Part shown: piece by piece, positions 8,856 to 16,294 of the stretch | Position numbering within the stretch: the first letter of the stretch is position 1 | Layout of the letters: each line of letters starts with the position of its first letter | Assembly: GCA_035304345.1 (NCBI GenBank) | Contig: DATGQE010000022.1 | Coordinates: 62,001 to 126,000, forward strand | DNA: 64,000 nucleotides | Origin: IDS-8 sp035304345 | GTDB lineage: Bacteria > Pseudomonadota > Gammaproteobacteria > Steroidobacterales > Woeseiaceae | Direction of reading: 5' to 3' | Notes under the pieces: model-generated | What the model saw: the letters and a program-made list of their open reading frames with translations, nothing else | Told to the model about the DNA's origin: nothing | Databases searched by the model: none | Position numbers and translations under genes: made by a program

Positions 8856-11291
8856 CTATCCGATCGGCGATCCGGGCGGCGGCTCGGGCAGCTCAAGTTG
8901 CGCGATCGCGCCCGGCTCTTCGCGCAGGCGGCGGATGACCGAGGCGCCGCGCTCGTAGTGGGCGCGCCAGCTCGCGTCGCGCTCGTTGCGGATCTGCGCG
9001 CCCAGCCAGCCGTCCAGCTCGTCGACCGCGGCGATCGCCGCGGCCTGCACGGACGGATCGACGGAAAGGTCGCCCCCGAGCTTCAGCAGGCGCACGAGGA
9101 CCTGGTCGTTCACGGCTCTCTGCAACGCACCGTCGATGCCGCTCCGGCGCTGCGCGCGCCAGCTCGCGTCGAGGAGGGCGTCGAGCACCTCGGCGAAGCC
9201 GGGCGAGTCCGGGTTGAGCGCATGCGCGCGGTCCAGGCGCGCCGCGCGGGACGGCTCGAGCAGGACCTCGAGCGTGAGGGCGATGCTGCTCGCGGCCGGC
9301 CCGAGCGGATCGAACGTCGCACCGGTGAAGGAGGGGAACAGCTCGCGTGTTTCCGGGTATCCCGGCGGGCGCGGCGGCAACAGCGGGAGCAGGCGCTCCG
9401 GGAGGCGCAGCACGTCCGGCGACAGGGTGCCGAGCAGCGCCTGGATCGCGGCGCGTTGCCGGGCCGGCTCGACGGGCGTCACCGCGGGCTGGCCGTCCCC
9501 GCGCAAGGCATAGGTGAAGCGCTGGCCGCCCACGAGCTTGCCGACCGCCTCGAGCTGGTAGCGATGCAGGAGGTAGACGGGGACGAGCACGTCCTCGAGC
9601 GTCGCGAGCGGCCGTCCGCCGCGGATGTTCGCCTCGCCGAAGCGCTCGAGCGCCACGGCGCGCACGGCGAGCAGGTGCTCGAGCTCGGCCACCGGGTCCG
9701 TGCCGTTGTCCCACAGGTTGCCGTCCGGGTGCGCGGTGCCGGGATCGCGCGAGTGCCGGTCGGCGACGTACCTGAGGCCGGAGGCCAGCGTCTCCTCGAG
9801 GATGGCGCGGCGCGCGGCAACCTCGTCCGTCTCCGGCGGGAAATCCTGGTAGGCATACAGCACCGCGCGGACGTCCCACTCGCCGATGCCGCGATCGTAG
9901 GCGTCCGAGAGGTCGATCTCGCCGTTCTCGTCGAGCCGGACGAGCGGAAACGGGTAATCCATTACCGAAGCGCGATCCTGCGTGCTCGCGGCGAAGTTGT
10001 GCTCGAGCCCGAGCGTGTGCCCGACCTCGTGCGCCGAAAGCTGGCGGATCCGGGCGAGCGCCATCTCGAGCATGGCCTCGGGCACCTCTTCGCCGCCGTA
10101 CGGTGCGAGCAGGCCCTCCGCGAGGAGATAGTCCTGGCGGATGCGCTGCGAGCCCAGCGTCACGTGACCCTTGATGATCTCGCCGGTGCGGGGATCGACC
10201 ACGGACGCGCCGTACGACCAGCCGCGCGTCGAGCGGTGCACCCATTGGATGACGTTGTAGCGCACGTCCATCGGGTCGGCGTCTTCGGGCAGGAGCTCGA
10301 CGCGGAACGCATCGACGTAGCCCGCGGCCTCGAACGCCTCGTTCCACCACCGCGCGCCCTCGACCAGCGCCGAGCGGATCGGCTCCGGCGCGCCGCGATC
10401 GACGTAGTACACGATCGGCTCGACCGGGGCGCTCCTCGTCTCCGACGGATCCTGCTTCTGCAGCCGGTGCCGGCGCGCGTAGGCGACCGTGAGCGGCTCG
10501 CCGACCGGCCTCGCGTAATCGACGAAGCCGCTGGCACCGTAGCCGAGGCCGATCAGGCCCGCGCGCGGGTCGTACGGCAGCGGCCGGTAGTCCGCGTCCG
10601 GCAGGCGGACGAACGAGTGGTGCAGGTGCACGCTGAACTGCTCCAGGTCCGCGGTCACCGTGGGCAGCCACTTGCCCCCGGGTTTGCCCGTGAACGTGAC
10701 GAGCGCCTCGATCTCGCTGTTGTCCGGGAACGCCTTCGTCCGCGGCAGGTAGATCGCCGACCGGGAGTCGTCGACGGACCAGCTTCCTTCGCCGGCATCC
10801 TCCAGGGTTCGGGCGATGCCGTGCGCATCGCGCAGGAAAAACGCCGTCGCGTCCACGATCGTCGCGCCGTCCACCTCGCCGAGCGACTCGAAGCCCCACA
10901 GCACCGAGGGCGCGAACGACTCGGCGACCGCCTGCCGCTCGGCGGGGTCGTCGCTCGTCGCGCGGTACCGCAGGTTCTCCTGCACGAGCAGCACTTTCGG
11001 GCCGGAGCGCTCGAAGCGCACGACCCGGGTCGTACCGAGCTGCCCGCGGTCGAGGCCGAGGTCGTTCGAGCCGACGCCGCGCGCCAGCGAGGTCTGGTAC
11101 AGGAACTCGGCCCCGAATGCCTCGATGGCGAGCAGGACGCGTCCTTCCTGCTCGTCCCAGTACAGGTCGAGGAAGCCCGGCATGGCCTCCATCGCGATCA
11201 GCTCGGCGGCGATGTCCCGCGGCGCGTCGGCCGGGCGGCCGCAGGCGGCGAGGACGAGCGCGAGCACGAGCGGCAGCGAACGCGTGAGCAC
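8856..11291 (-). CDS. Zinc-dependent metalloprotease lipoprotein (DUF5117/DUF4953-like)
   Basis: This 811-residue exported protein has a lipoprotein signal (LVLAAC within the first 18 residues). The metzincin-type motif HEVGHTLGLEH spans residues 421-431, giving three His ligands and catalytic E422, and is followed by SVMDYP, the likely Met-turn. The N-terminal third resembles the DUF5117/5118 regions that precede the catalytic domain in this family. I chose GTG 11289-11291, which has an AAGGGGGA ribosome site 6-8 nt upstream and places the signal peptide at the N-terminus. The gene is divergent from the Oar-type TonB receptor, and the shared 224-bp region holds two predicted LacI-type operators. 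This suggests coregulation with carbohydrate genes. The substrate is unknown. Confidence 0.85.
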   Translation of the reverse strand: MLTRSLPLVLALVLAACGRPADAPRDIAAELIAMEAMPGFLDLYWDEQEGRVLLAIEAFGAEFLYQTSLARGVGSNDLGLDRGQLGTTRVVRFERSGPKVLLVQENLRYRATSDDPAERQAVAESFAPSVLWGFESLGEVDGATIVDATAFFLRDAHGIARTLEDAGEGSWSVDDSRSAIYLPRTKAFPDNSEIEALVTFTGKPGGKWLPTVTADLEQFSVHLHHSFVRLPDADYRPLPYDPRAGLIGLGYGASGFVDYARPVGEPLTVAYARRHRLQKQDPSETRSAPVEPIVYYVDRGAPEPIRSALVEGARWWNEAFEAAGYVDAFRVELLPEDADPMDVRYNVIQWVHRSTRGWSYGASVVDPRTGEIIKGHVTLGSQRIRQDYLLAEGLLAPYGGEEVPEAMLEMALARIRQLSAHEVGHTLGLEHNFAASTQDRASVMDYPFPLVRLDENGEIDLSDAYDRGIGEWDVRAVLYAYQDFPPETDEVAARRAILEETLASGLRYVADRHSRDPGTAHPDGNLWDNGTDPVAELEHLLAVRAVALERFGEANIRGGRPLATLEDVLVPVYLLHRYQLEAVGKLVGGQRFTYALRGDGQPAVTPVEPARQRAAIQALLGTLSPDVLRLPERLLPLLPPRPPGYPETRELFPSFTGATFDPLGPAASSIALTLEVLLEPSRAARLDRAHALNPDSPGFAEVLDALLDASWRAQRRSGIDGALQRAVNDQVLVRLLKLGGDLSVDPSVQAAAIAAVDELDGWLGAQIRNERDASWRAHYERGASVIRRLREEPGAIAQLELPEPPPGSPIG

Positions 11292-11403
11292 GTGGATTCC
11301 CCCTTTTCCCGGTTGTTTTCGCGGCCCCGGAGGGGCCCGCGCAGGATAGCAGACCCCGGACGCCGGCCCGGGGTCCGGTTCCGCGGCCCTGTCCCGTGCC
11401 AAC

Positions 11404-11417
11404 GGACATCGATGTCA
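11404..11417. promoter_or_regulatory. Predicted LacI-family operator O1 (TonB receptor side)
   Basis: GGACATCGATGTCA contains a perfect 12-bp palindrome, GACATCGATGTC, with a central CG. Even palindromes with a central CpG, kinked by the hinge-helix leucine, are the normal target of LacI/GalR proteins. The same motif recurs at 11458, 18570 and 18623, all in the divergent promoter regions around the LacI-type gene at 21066. The site is 112 bp upstream of the metalloprotease start and 99 bp upstream of the receptor start. Binding is inferred. Confidence 0.65.
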
Positions 11418-11434
11418 GATTTTGTAAATTCCCC

Positions 11435-11471
11435 TTTATTTCTCGCGTGTTTTTGCATAGGATCGATGTCA
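11435..11471 (+). promoter_or_regulatory. Predicted promoter and operator O2 of the Oar-type TonB receptor
   Basis: A weak -35 (TTTATT, 11435-11440) and a -10 (TAGGAT, 11458-11463) are separated by 17 bp and point toward the receptor gene. The -10 lies inside a second operator-like site, TAGGATCGATGTCA (11458-11471), whose right half is perfect. The centres of O1 and O2 are 54 bp apart, about five helical turns, which would allow a repressor tetramer or two dimers on one DNA face. Overlap of the -10 with the operator predicts repression. Confidence 0.5.
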
Positions 11472-11515
11472 GACCGGGACCTCTGCGCGAGGCCCGCCGA
11501 ACAGGAGGGGGAAGC

Positions 11516-14500
11516 ATGTCGCGCAAGCGCATTTCCAGGGCCGCCGGCGCCCGCCGGACCGGGCTTTCCAACGACGAACGACACCTCGACCGCAAGCCGC
11601 AGCGCAACCTGCTCGCGGCGGCGGTCGCGAGCTGCCTCGTCATGGGAGCACCGTCGCTGGAGGCACAGTCCGCCGGCGCGAACCTGCGCGGGCAGGTGCG
11701 GGCCGTCGACGGCCCGGTGGCGAACACCGAGGTGATCGCGACCAACGTGGCCACTGGCGTCACCCGCCGCACCCGCACCACCGCGGACGGCCGCTACGTG
11801 CTCATCGGCCTGGATCCCGGCACCTACACCGTGCGGGCGGGCGACGCCGTGGAGGTGGTCACGCTCGCGGTGGCGTCGAACTCGACCCTGAACCTGGAAG
11901 CCGGCGACGGGGAGGCACCCGACCTCGACACCATCACGGTCGTCGGCACCGCGGCACAGCTCGACGTGCTGACGTCGGAGGTCGGTGCCGTCGTTTCCCC
12001 GCGCCTGATCGAGCAGCTCCCCCAGGCCACGCGCAACTTCCTCGAGTTCGCGGACACGGTGCCCGGCATGGCGTTCACCATGGACGCGCAGGGCTTCACC
12101 ACGCTGCGCGGCGGTGCGCTCAGCAAGAACGCGGGCAACCTCTACATCGACGGCGTCGGCCAGAAGAGCTACGTCGCGGCCGGCGGCATCGCGGGCCAGC
12201 ACCAGAGCCGCGGCAACCCGTTCCCGCAGCTCGCGATCGACCAGTACAAGGTCATCACCTCGAACTACAAGGCCGAGTACGGCCAGGTGGCGGGTGCGGC
12301 CCTGACCGCCGTGACCCGCTCCGGCACCAACGACTTCGAGGCCGAGCTCTACTACCGCTTTACCAACGAGAGCCTGCGCGAGAGGCGGCCGGACGAGAAG
12401 CTGCCCGATGCGGACAAGGTGGATTCGCAAACGGAAGAATGGGGCCTCGCGCTCGGCGGCCCGATCATCCGGGACCGCCTGCACTACTTCCTGGCGTACG
12501 AGTACAAGGACCTCGTCACGCCGCGCAGCGTGACCCCGGACCCGAACGCCTCCGGGTTCGTGCAGTTCCTGCCGGCGGACATCCAGTCGCAGTTCGGCGC
12601 CACCGACCAGCCGTTCGAGGAGGACCTGCTGTTCGGCAAGCTGAGCTGGCAGGCGACCGACCGCGACCTCCTGGAGCTCAGCTTCCAGTACCGCGACGAG
12701 GTGCAGGTCGACTCCATCGGCGGCCGGCGTGCGGCCGAGCACGGGCGTGACGTGATCAACAAGGACGAGCGCGCCACCCTGCGCTGGGAGCGCAGCGCCG
12801 ACACCTGGTTCAACGAGCTGCTGTTCAGCCTCGAGGACGGCGAGAGCAACCCGTTCCCGACGGGGATCGGCAACGGCGTCATCTACGCGGTCCTCAACCG
12901 CAACCCGGACAACTCCGTCGCGAACGAGTGGCACCTGATCGAGACCGGTCCTTCCAGCGGCTTCGACGCCAAGGCGCAGAAGCAGGACGGCTGGATGATC
13001 GCGAACAACTTCACGTTCACCGGCTTGAACTGGCACGGTGAGCACACGATCAAGGTCGGCGTCAGCTACAAGGACATCGACCTGGTCTTCCAGGATGCCG
13101 GCGCGATCAACCCGCAGTTCAAGTTCGAGGTCGACGCGAACGGCGTCGCCTCGCAGCCGTACCGGGTGGACTTCCTGGCGCCGTTCAACATCCCGGGCCA
13201 GCGCGCCACCGTGGTGGCGGACGCCAGGCAGTACGGCTTCTACATCCAGGACGACTGGGCGGTCAACGAGCACCTGGTCCTGAACTTCGGCATTCGCTGG
13301 GACTACGAGAAGAACCCGGCGTATACCGATTTCGTCACCTCCCAGGACTTCGTCGACACCCTGTTCGGCGACGATCCCGCCAACCCCGGCCGGCCCTGGG
13401 CCGACCGCCTGCTGCCGAGCGGGATCAACGCCGCCGATTACGTCAGCACCGGCAACAACCGGAGCGACTACGACGACGCCTGGGCGCCGCGGCTCGGCTT
13501 CTCCTACGACATCTTCGGCGACGAGCGGCACGTGATCCACGGCGGCGCCGGCCGGTCCTACGATCGCAACCTGTTCAGCGTGCTGTCGCTGGAAGTGAGC
13601 AAGGCGGCGCTCTCGCCGGTGGCGATCTACTTCCAGGACCCGGACACCGGCGAGTGTTACCGCGACGACGGCCGGCCCTGCGTGGCGTGGGATCCCGAGT
13701 ACTTCACGGGCGGCATCCCCGCGCTGTCCGCGATCCCGGTCACGACCGGCAGCGCCGAGCTGTTCATGCTCAACAACAACCTGAAGACGCCGTATGCCGA
13801 CCAGTACAGCCTCGGCATCTCCAACGAGATCGGCGAATGGCGCACCGACGTCACCGTGCAGCGGATCCTGGCCTACGACGGCTTCATTTTCACGCTGATC
13901 AACCGCTACCCGGACGGCTCGTTCTTCCAGAACGGCAGCCAGCCCTGGGGTGAGCCGGTGCCGGGGTACGCGAACACGATTCTCGGCAGCAACGGCATCA
14001 AGTCGCGCAACACGCAACTCCTGCTCTCGGCCGACAAGCCCTACGACCGCGAGTCGGGCTGGGGGCTATCGCTGGCGTACACCTACACCGACGCGAAGCA
14101 CAATCGCAAGATCGACGACAACTTCGCGTTCGACAAGCCGACCATCGACCAGTACCCGTTCATCAAGGTCAACGACGTGCCCGAGCACCGGTTCGTGGCC
14201 GCGGGGTCCATCGACGGTCCGTGGGGCATGACGTTCGGCGCGAAGATCGTGCTGGAGACGCCGCGTCCGCTGAACGAGGTCCGCGATTACGGCAATCGTC
14301 CCGCCGACGGCTCGTTCTCCCAGCCGATCGCCATCGATCCGCCCGGCACCGGCAGCTTCCTGATCGGCGGCGACATCTGGGGTTACCGCACGGTGGATTT
14401 CCAGGCCACCAAGGTATTCAACATCGGCGATCACGAGCTGTCCGCGCGGGTGAACCTGCTGAACGCGTTCGATTACGAGAACTACAGCAGCTTCAACATT

Positions 14501-14611
14501 CTCGGCGTCGGCTCGGGAGGCGTGCTGGACCCGCAGGTCGAGGTGAACGAGTTCGGGGACATACTGTACGTGCCGCGCACGCTGAGCTTCGAGGTGGGCT
14601 TCAGGTTCTGA
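11516..14611 (+). CDS. Oar-type TonB-dependent receptor with N-terminal carboxypeptidase-regulatory-like domain
   Basis: This 1031-residue outer-membrane receptor has an Ala-rich export signal near residues 30-50. Next come a carboxypeptidase-regulatory-like beta-sandwich (LRGQV to about residue 120), a TonB-box-like DTITVVG, a plug domain, and a large barrel ending in GFRF with the terminal Phe of outer-membrane barrels. This order is the Oar-like architecture common in xanthomonads and caulobacters, where such receptors import oligosaccharides or other large ligands using TonB energy. The ATG at 11516 has a strong AGGAGGGGGA ribosome site. The promoter carries predicted LacI-type operators, and the enzymes nearby suggest a glucan ligand. 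The ligand is inferred, not seen. Confidence 0.9.
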   Translation: MSRKRISRAAGARRTGLSNDERHLDRKPQRNLLAAAVASCLVMGAPSLEAQSAGANLRGQVRAVDGPVANTEVIATNVATGVTRRTRTTADGRYVLIGLDPGTYTVRAGDAVEVVTLAVASNSTLNLEAGDGEAPDLDTITVVGTAAQLDVLTSEVGAVVSPRLIEQLPQATRNFLEFADTVPGMAFTMDAQGFTTLRGGALSKNAGNLYIDGVGQKSYVAAGGIAGQHQSRGNPFPQLAIDQYKVITSNYKAEYGQVAGAALTAVTRSGTNDFEAELYYRFTNESLRERRPDEKLPDADKVDSQTEEWGLALGGPIIRDRLHYFLAYEYKDLVTPRSVTPDPNASGFVQFLPADIQSQFGATDQPFEEDLLFGKLSWQATDRDLLELSFQYRDEVQVDSIGGRRAAEHGRDVINKDERATLRWERSADTWFNELLFSLEDGESNPFPTGIGNGVIYAVLNRNPDNSVANEWHLIETGPSSGFDAKAQKQDGWMIANNFTFTGLNWHGEHTIKVGVSYKDIDLVFQDAGAINPQFKFEVDANGVASQPYRVDFLAPFNIPGQRATVVADARQYGFYIQDDWAVNEHLVLNFGIRWDYEKNPAYTDFVTSQDFVDTLFGDDPANPGRPWADRLLPSGINAADYVSTGNNRSDYDDAWAPRLGFSYDIFGDERHVIHGGAGRSYDRNLFSVLSLEVSKAALSPVAIYFQDPDTGECYRDDGRPCVAWDPEYFTGGIPALSAIPVTTGSAELFMLNNNLKTPYADQYSLGISNEIGEWRTDVTVQRILAYDGFIFTLINRYPDGSFFQNGSQPWGEPVPGYANTILGSNGIKSRNTQLLLSADKPYDRESGWGLSLAYTYTDAKHNRKIDDNFAFDKPTIDQYPFIKVNDVPEHRFVAAGSIDGPWGMTFGAKIVLETPRPLNEVRDYGNRPADGSFSQPIAIDPPGTGSFLIGGDIWGYRTVDFQATKVFNIGDHELSARVNLLNAFDYENYSSFNILGVGSGGVLDPQVEVNEFGDILYVPRTLSFEVGFRF

Positions 14612-14620
14612 GCCGGTTTT

Positions 14621-14675
14621 CTGCCGGGCCCGGGACACGGGCGTCGTCGAAACACATCCGTCCCGGGCCCGGCAG
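14621..14675. terminator. Long perfect inverted repeat after the TonB receptor, probable terminator or 3' stabiliser
   Basis: CTGCCGGGCCCGGGAC (14621-14636) is repeated in perfect inverse at 14660-14675, giving a 16-bp GC-rich stem around a 23-nt loop. It begins 10 bp after the receptor stop and 55 bp before the halogenase start. No T-tract follows on the + strand, but TTTT precedes the left arm. It may end or stabilise the receptor transcript and separate it from the halogenase. Confidence 0.55.
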
Positions 14676-14717
14676 ACATTGGGGAATACCGCGCCGGCCG
14701 AGCGCCGCGCCGGCGGA

Positions 14718-14723
14718 TAGAAT
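14718..14723 (+). promoter_or_regulatory. -10 element TAGAAT of the halogenase gene, predicted leaderless
   Basis: TAGAAT lies exactly 6 nt before the ATG at 14730. Transcription usually begins 6-7 nt after the -10, so the mRNA would start at or next to the start codon. No -35 with good spacing and no Shine-Dalgarno sequence is visible. The same geometry occurs before the M23 peptidase gene and, less exactly, the sugar-porter gene. Confidence 0.4.
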
Positions 14724-14729
14724 GCGCCC

Positions 14730-16247
14730 ATGATGCCCCCACCCGTGCGCAACATCGTGATCGTCGGCGGCGGCACCGCCGGCTGGATGGCAGCCGCGGC
14801 GTGCGCGCGCGTGCTCGGGCCGATCTGTCGCATACGGCTGGTCGAGTCAGAGCTGATCGGCATCGTCGGCGTCGGCGAATCCTCGATCCCCCACATCAAG
14901 GCGTTCAACAACCTGCTCAGGATCGACGAGGCCGAGTTCGTCCGCAGCACGCAGGGGACGTTCAAGCTCGGCATCCAGTTCGTCGACTGGGGCCGCATCG
15001 GCGACACCTACGTCCACGGCTTCGGCGCGGCACTGGGCCCCGACCTGGGGTTCCTGCCGTTCTACCAGTACTGGATCAAGGCGCGCCTGGCGGGCCGCGC
15101 GAAGGAGGTCGGGGCCTACCAGATCAACACCATGGCCGCCACGCGCAACAAGTTCATGGTGTCCGCCCGCGACGCGCCGCCCGGCTCGCCGCTCGCCAAC
15201 ATCGCCTACGCCTACCAGTTCGATGCGGCGGTGTACGCGCAGTACCTCAGGCGCTACGCCGAGAAGCTCGGCGTGCAGCGCACGGAAGGCATCGTCGAGG
15301 ACGTCGTCCTGCATCCGGAGACGGGCTTCGTCCGGGCCGTGCGCCTGCAGGGCGGGGAGCAGATCGCGGGCGACCTGTTCATCGATTGCACGGGCTTTCG
15401 CGGGCTCCTGATCGAAGGCGCGTTGCAGACGGGTTACATCGACTACACGCACTGGCTGCCGTGCGACCGCGCGGTGGCGGTGCCGTGCGAGAAGGTCGAG
15501 CCGCCCACGCCGTACACCCGCTCGACCGCGCGCAAGGCGGGCTGGCAGTGGCGCATCCCGTTGCAGCACCGCACCGGTAACGGCTACGTGTACTCGAGCC
15601 GGCACGTGAGCGACGACGAGGCCGTCGCCACCGTGCTCGCAAACCTCGACGGCCGGCCGCTCGCCGAGCCGAAGCTGTTGCGCTTCACGACGGGGCGCCG
15701 CAAGCAGTTCTGGAACCGGAACGTCGTCGCGCTCGGCCTCTCGAGCGGCTTCCTGGAGCCCCTGGAATCCACCAGCATCCACCTGATCCAGTCCGGAATC
15801 TCCAAGCTGCTCGAGCTCTTCCCGCGCGAGGGTTTCGACCCGGCCCTCGCCGAGCGCTACAACGCGCGCCTCGCGTTCGAGTTCGACCGCATCCGGGATT
15901 TCATCATCCTGCATTACCACGCGACGGAGCGCGACGACACGCCGTTCTGGAACGAGTGCCGGACGATGTCGGTCCCCCCGGAGCTCGAGCAGAAGATCGA
16001 TCTTTTCCGCGACGGCGGCCGCTGCTGGCGGGAAGGCGACGAGCTGTTCGCGGAGATAAGCTGGCTCGAGGTCATGGTCGGCCAGCGCATCATGCCGAAG
16101 AGCTACCATCCCCTCGTGGACCTCGTGCCGGAAGCCGACATCTACCGCTTCCTCGACGGCGTGGCGCACACCGTCGAGCGCTGCGTCGAGGTCATGCCGA
16201 CGCACCAGGCCTTCATCGATCGCCACTGCGCCGCACCGCCGGCATAG
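14730..16247 (+). CDS. FAD-dependent tryptophan-halogenase-family enzyme
   Basis: This 505-residue flavoprotein halogenase begins with GGGTAGW (residues 13-19), the FAD-binding motif. By direct count the catalytic lysine is K79 (in GTFKLGI) and the catalytic glutamate is E346 (in LEPLES), the same positions as in PrnA. The WxWxIP motif that distinguishes halogenases from monooxygenases is present at 272-277. These enzymes use FADH2, oxygen and halide to make HOX, which a lysine chloramine then delivers. No flavin reductase or indole pathway gene is adjacent. Similar enzymes next to Oar-like receptors in carbohydrate loci of Xanthomonas and relatives halogenate free indole in vitro, but their real substrate is unclear. 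It follows the receptor gene after a strong inverted repeat and has its own -10. Confidence 0.9.
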   Translation: MMPPPVRNIVIVGGGTAGWMAAAACARVLGPICRIRLVESELIGIVGVGESSIPHIKAFNNLLRIDEAEFVRSTQGTFKLGIQFVDWGRIGDTYVHGFGAALGPDLGFLPFYQYWIKARLAGRAKEVGAYQINTMAATRNKFMVSARDAPPGSPLANIAYAYQFDAAVYAQYLRRYAEKLGVQRTEGIVEDVVLHPETGFVRAVRLQGGEQIAGDLFIDCTGFRGLLIEGALQTGYIDYTHWLPCDRAVAVPCEKVEPPTPYTRSTARKAGWQWRIPLQHRTGNGYVYSSRHVSDDEAVATVLANLDGRPLAEPKLLRFTTGRRKQFWNRNVVALGLSSGFLEPLESTSIHLIQSGISKLLELFPREGFDPALAERYNARLAFEFDRIRDFIILHYHATERDDTPFWNECRTMSVPPELEQKIDLFRDGGRCWREGDELFAEISWLEVMVGQRIMPKSYHPLVDLVPEADIYRFLDGVAHTVERCVEVMPTHQAFIDRHCAAPPA

Positions 16248-16294
16248 CGGGGTTGTGGTGTGGTGCCGAACCGAGCGGCGCCCGGCAATTCAGG

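Noticed and set aside
8898..11735. 945-codon + strand frame opposite the metalloprotease
   Set aside because: It is opposite a gene with a perfect zinc motif and ribosome site. The product looks like a reverse-complement shadow.
11198..14017. 939-codon - strand frame opposite the Oar-type receptor
   Set aside because: It covers the receptor gene in antisense and has no signal, domain or ribosome site.
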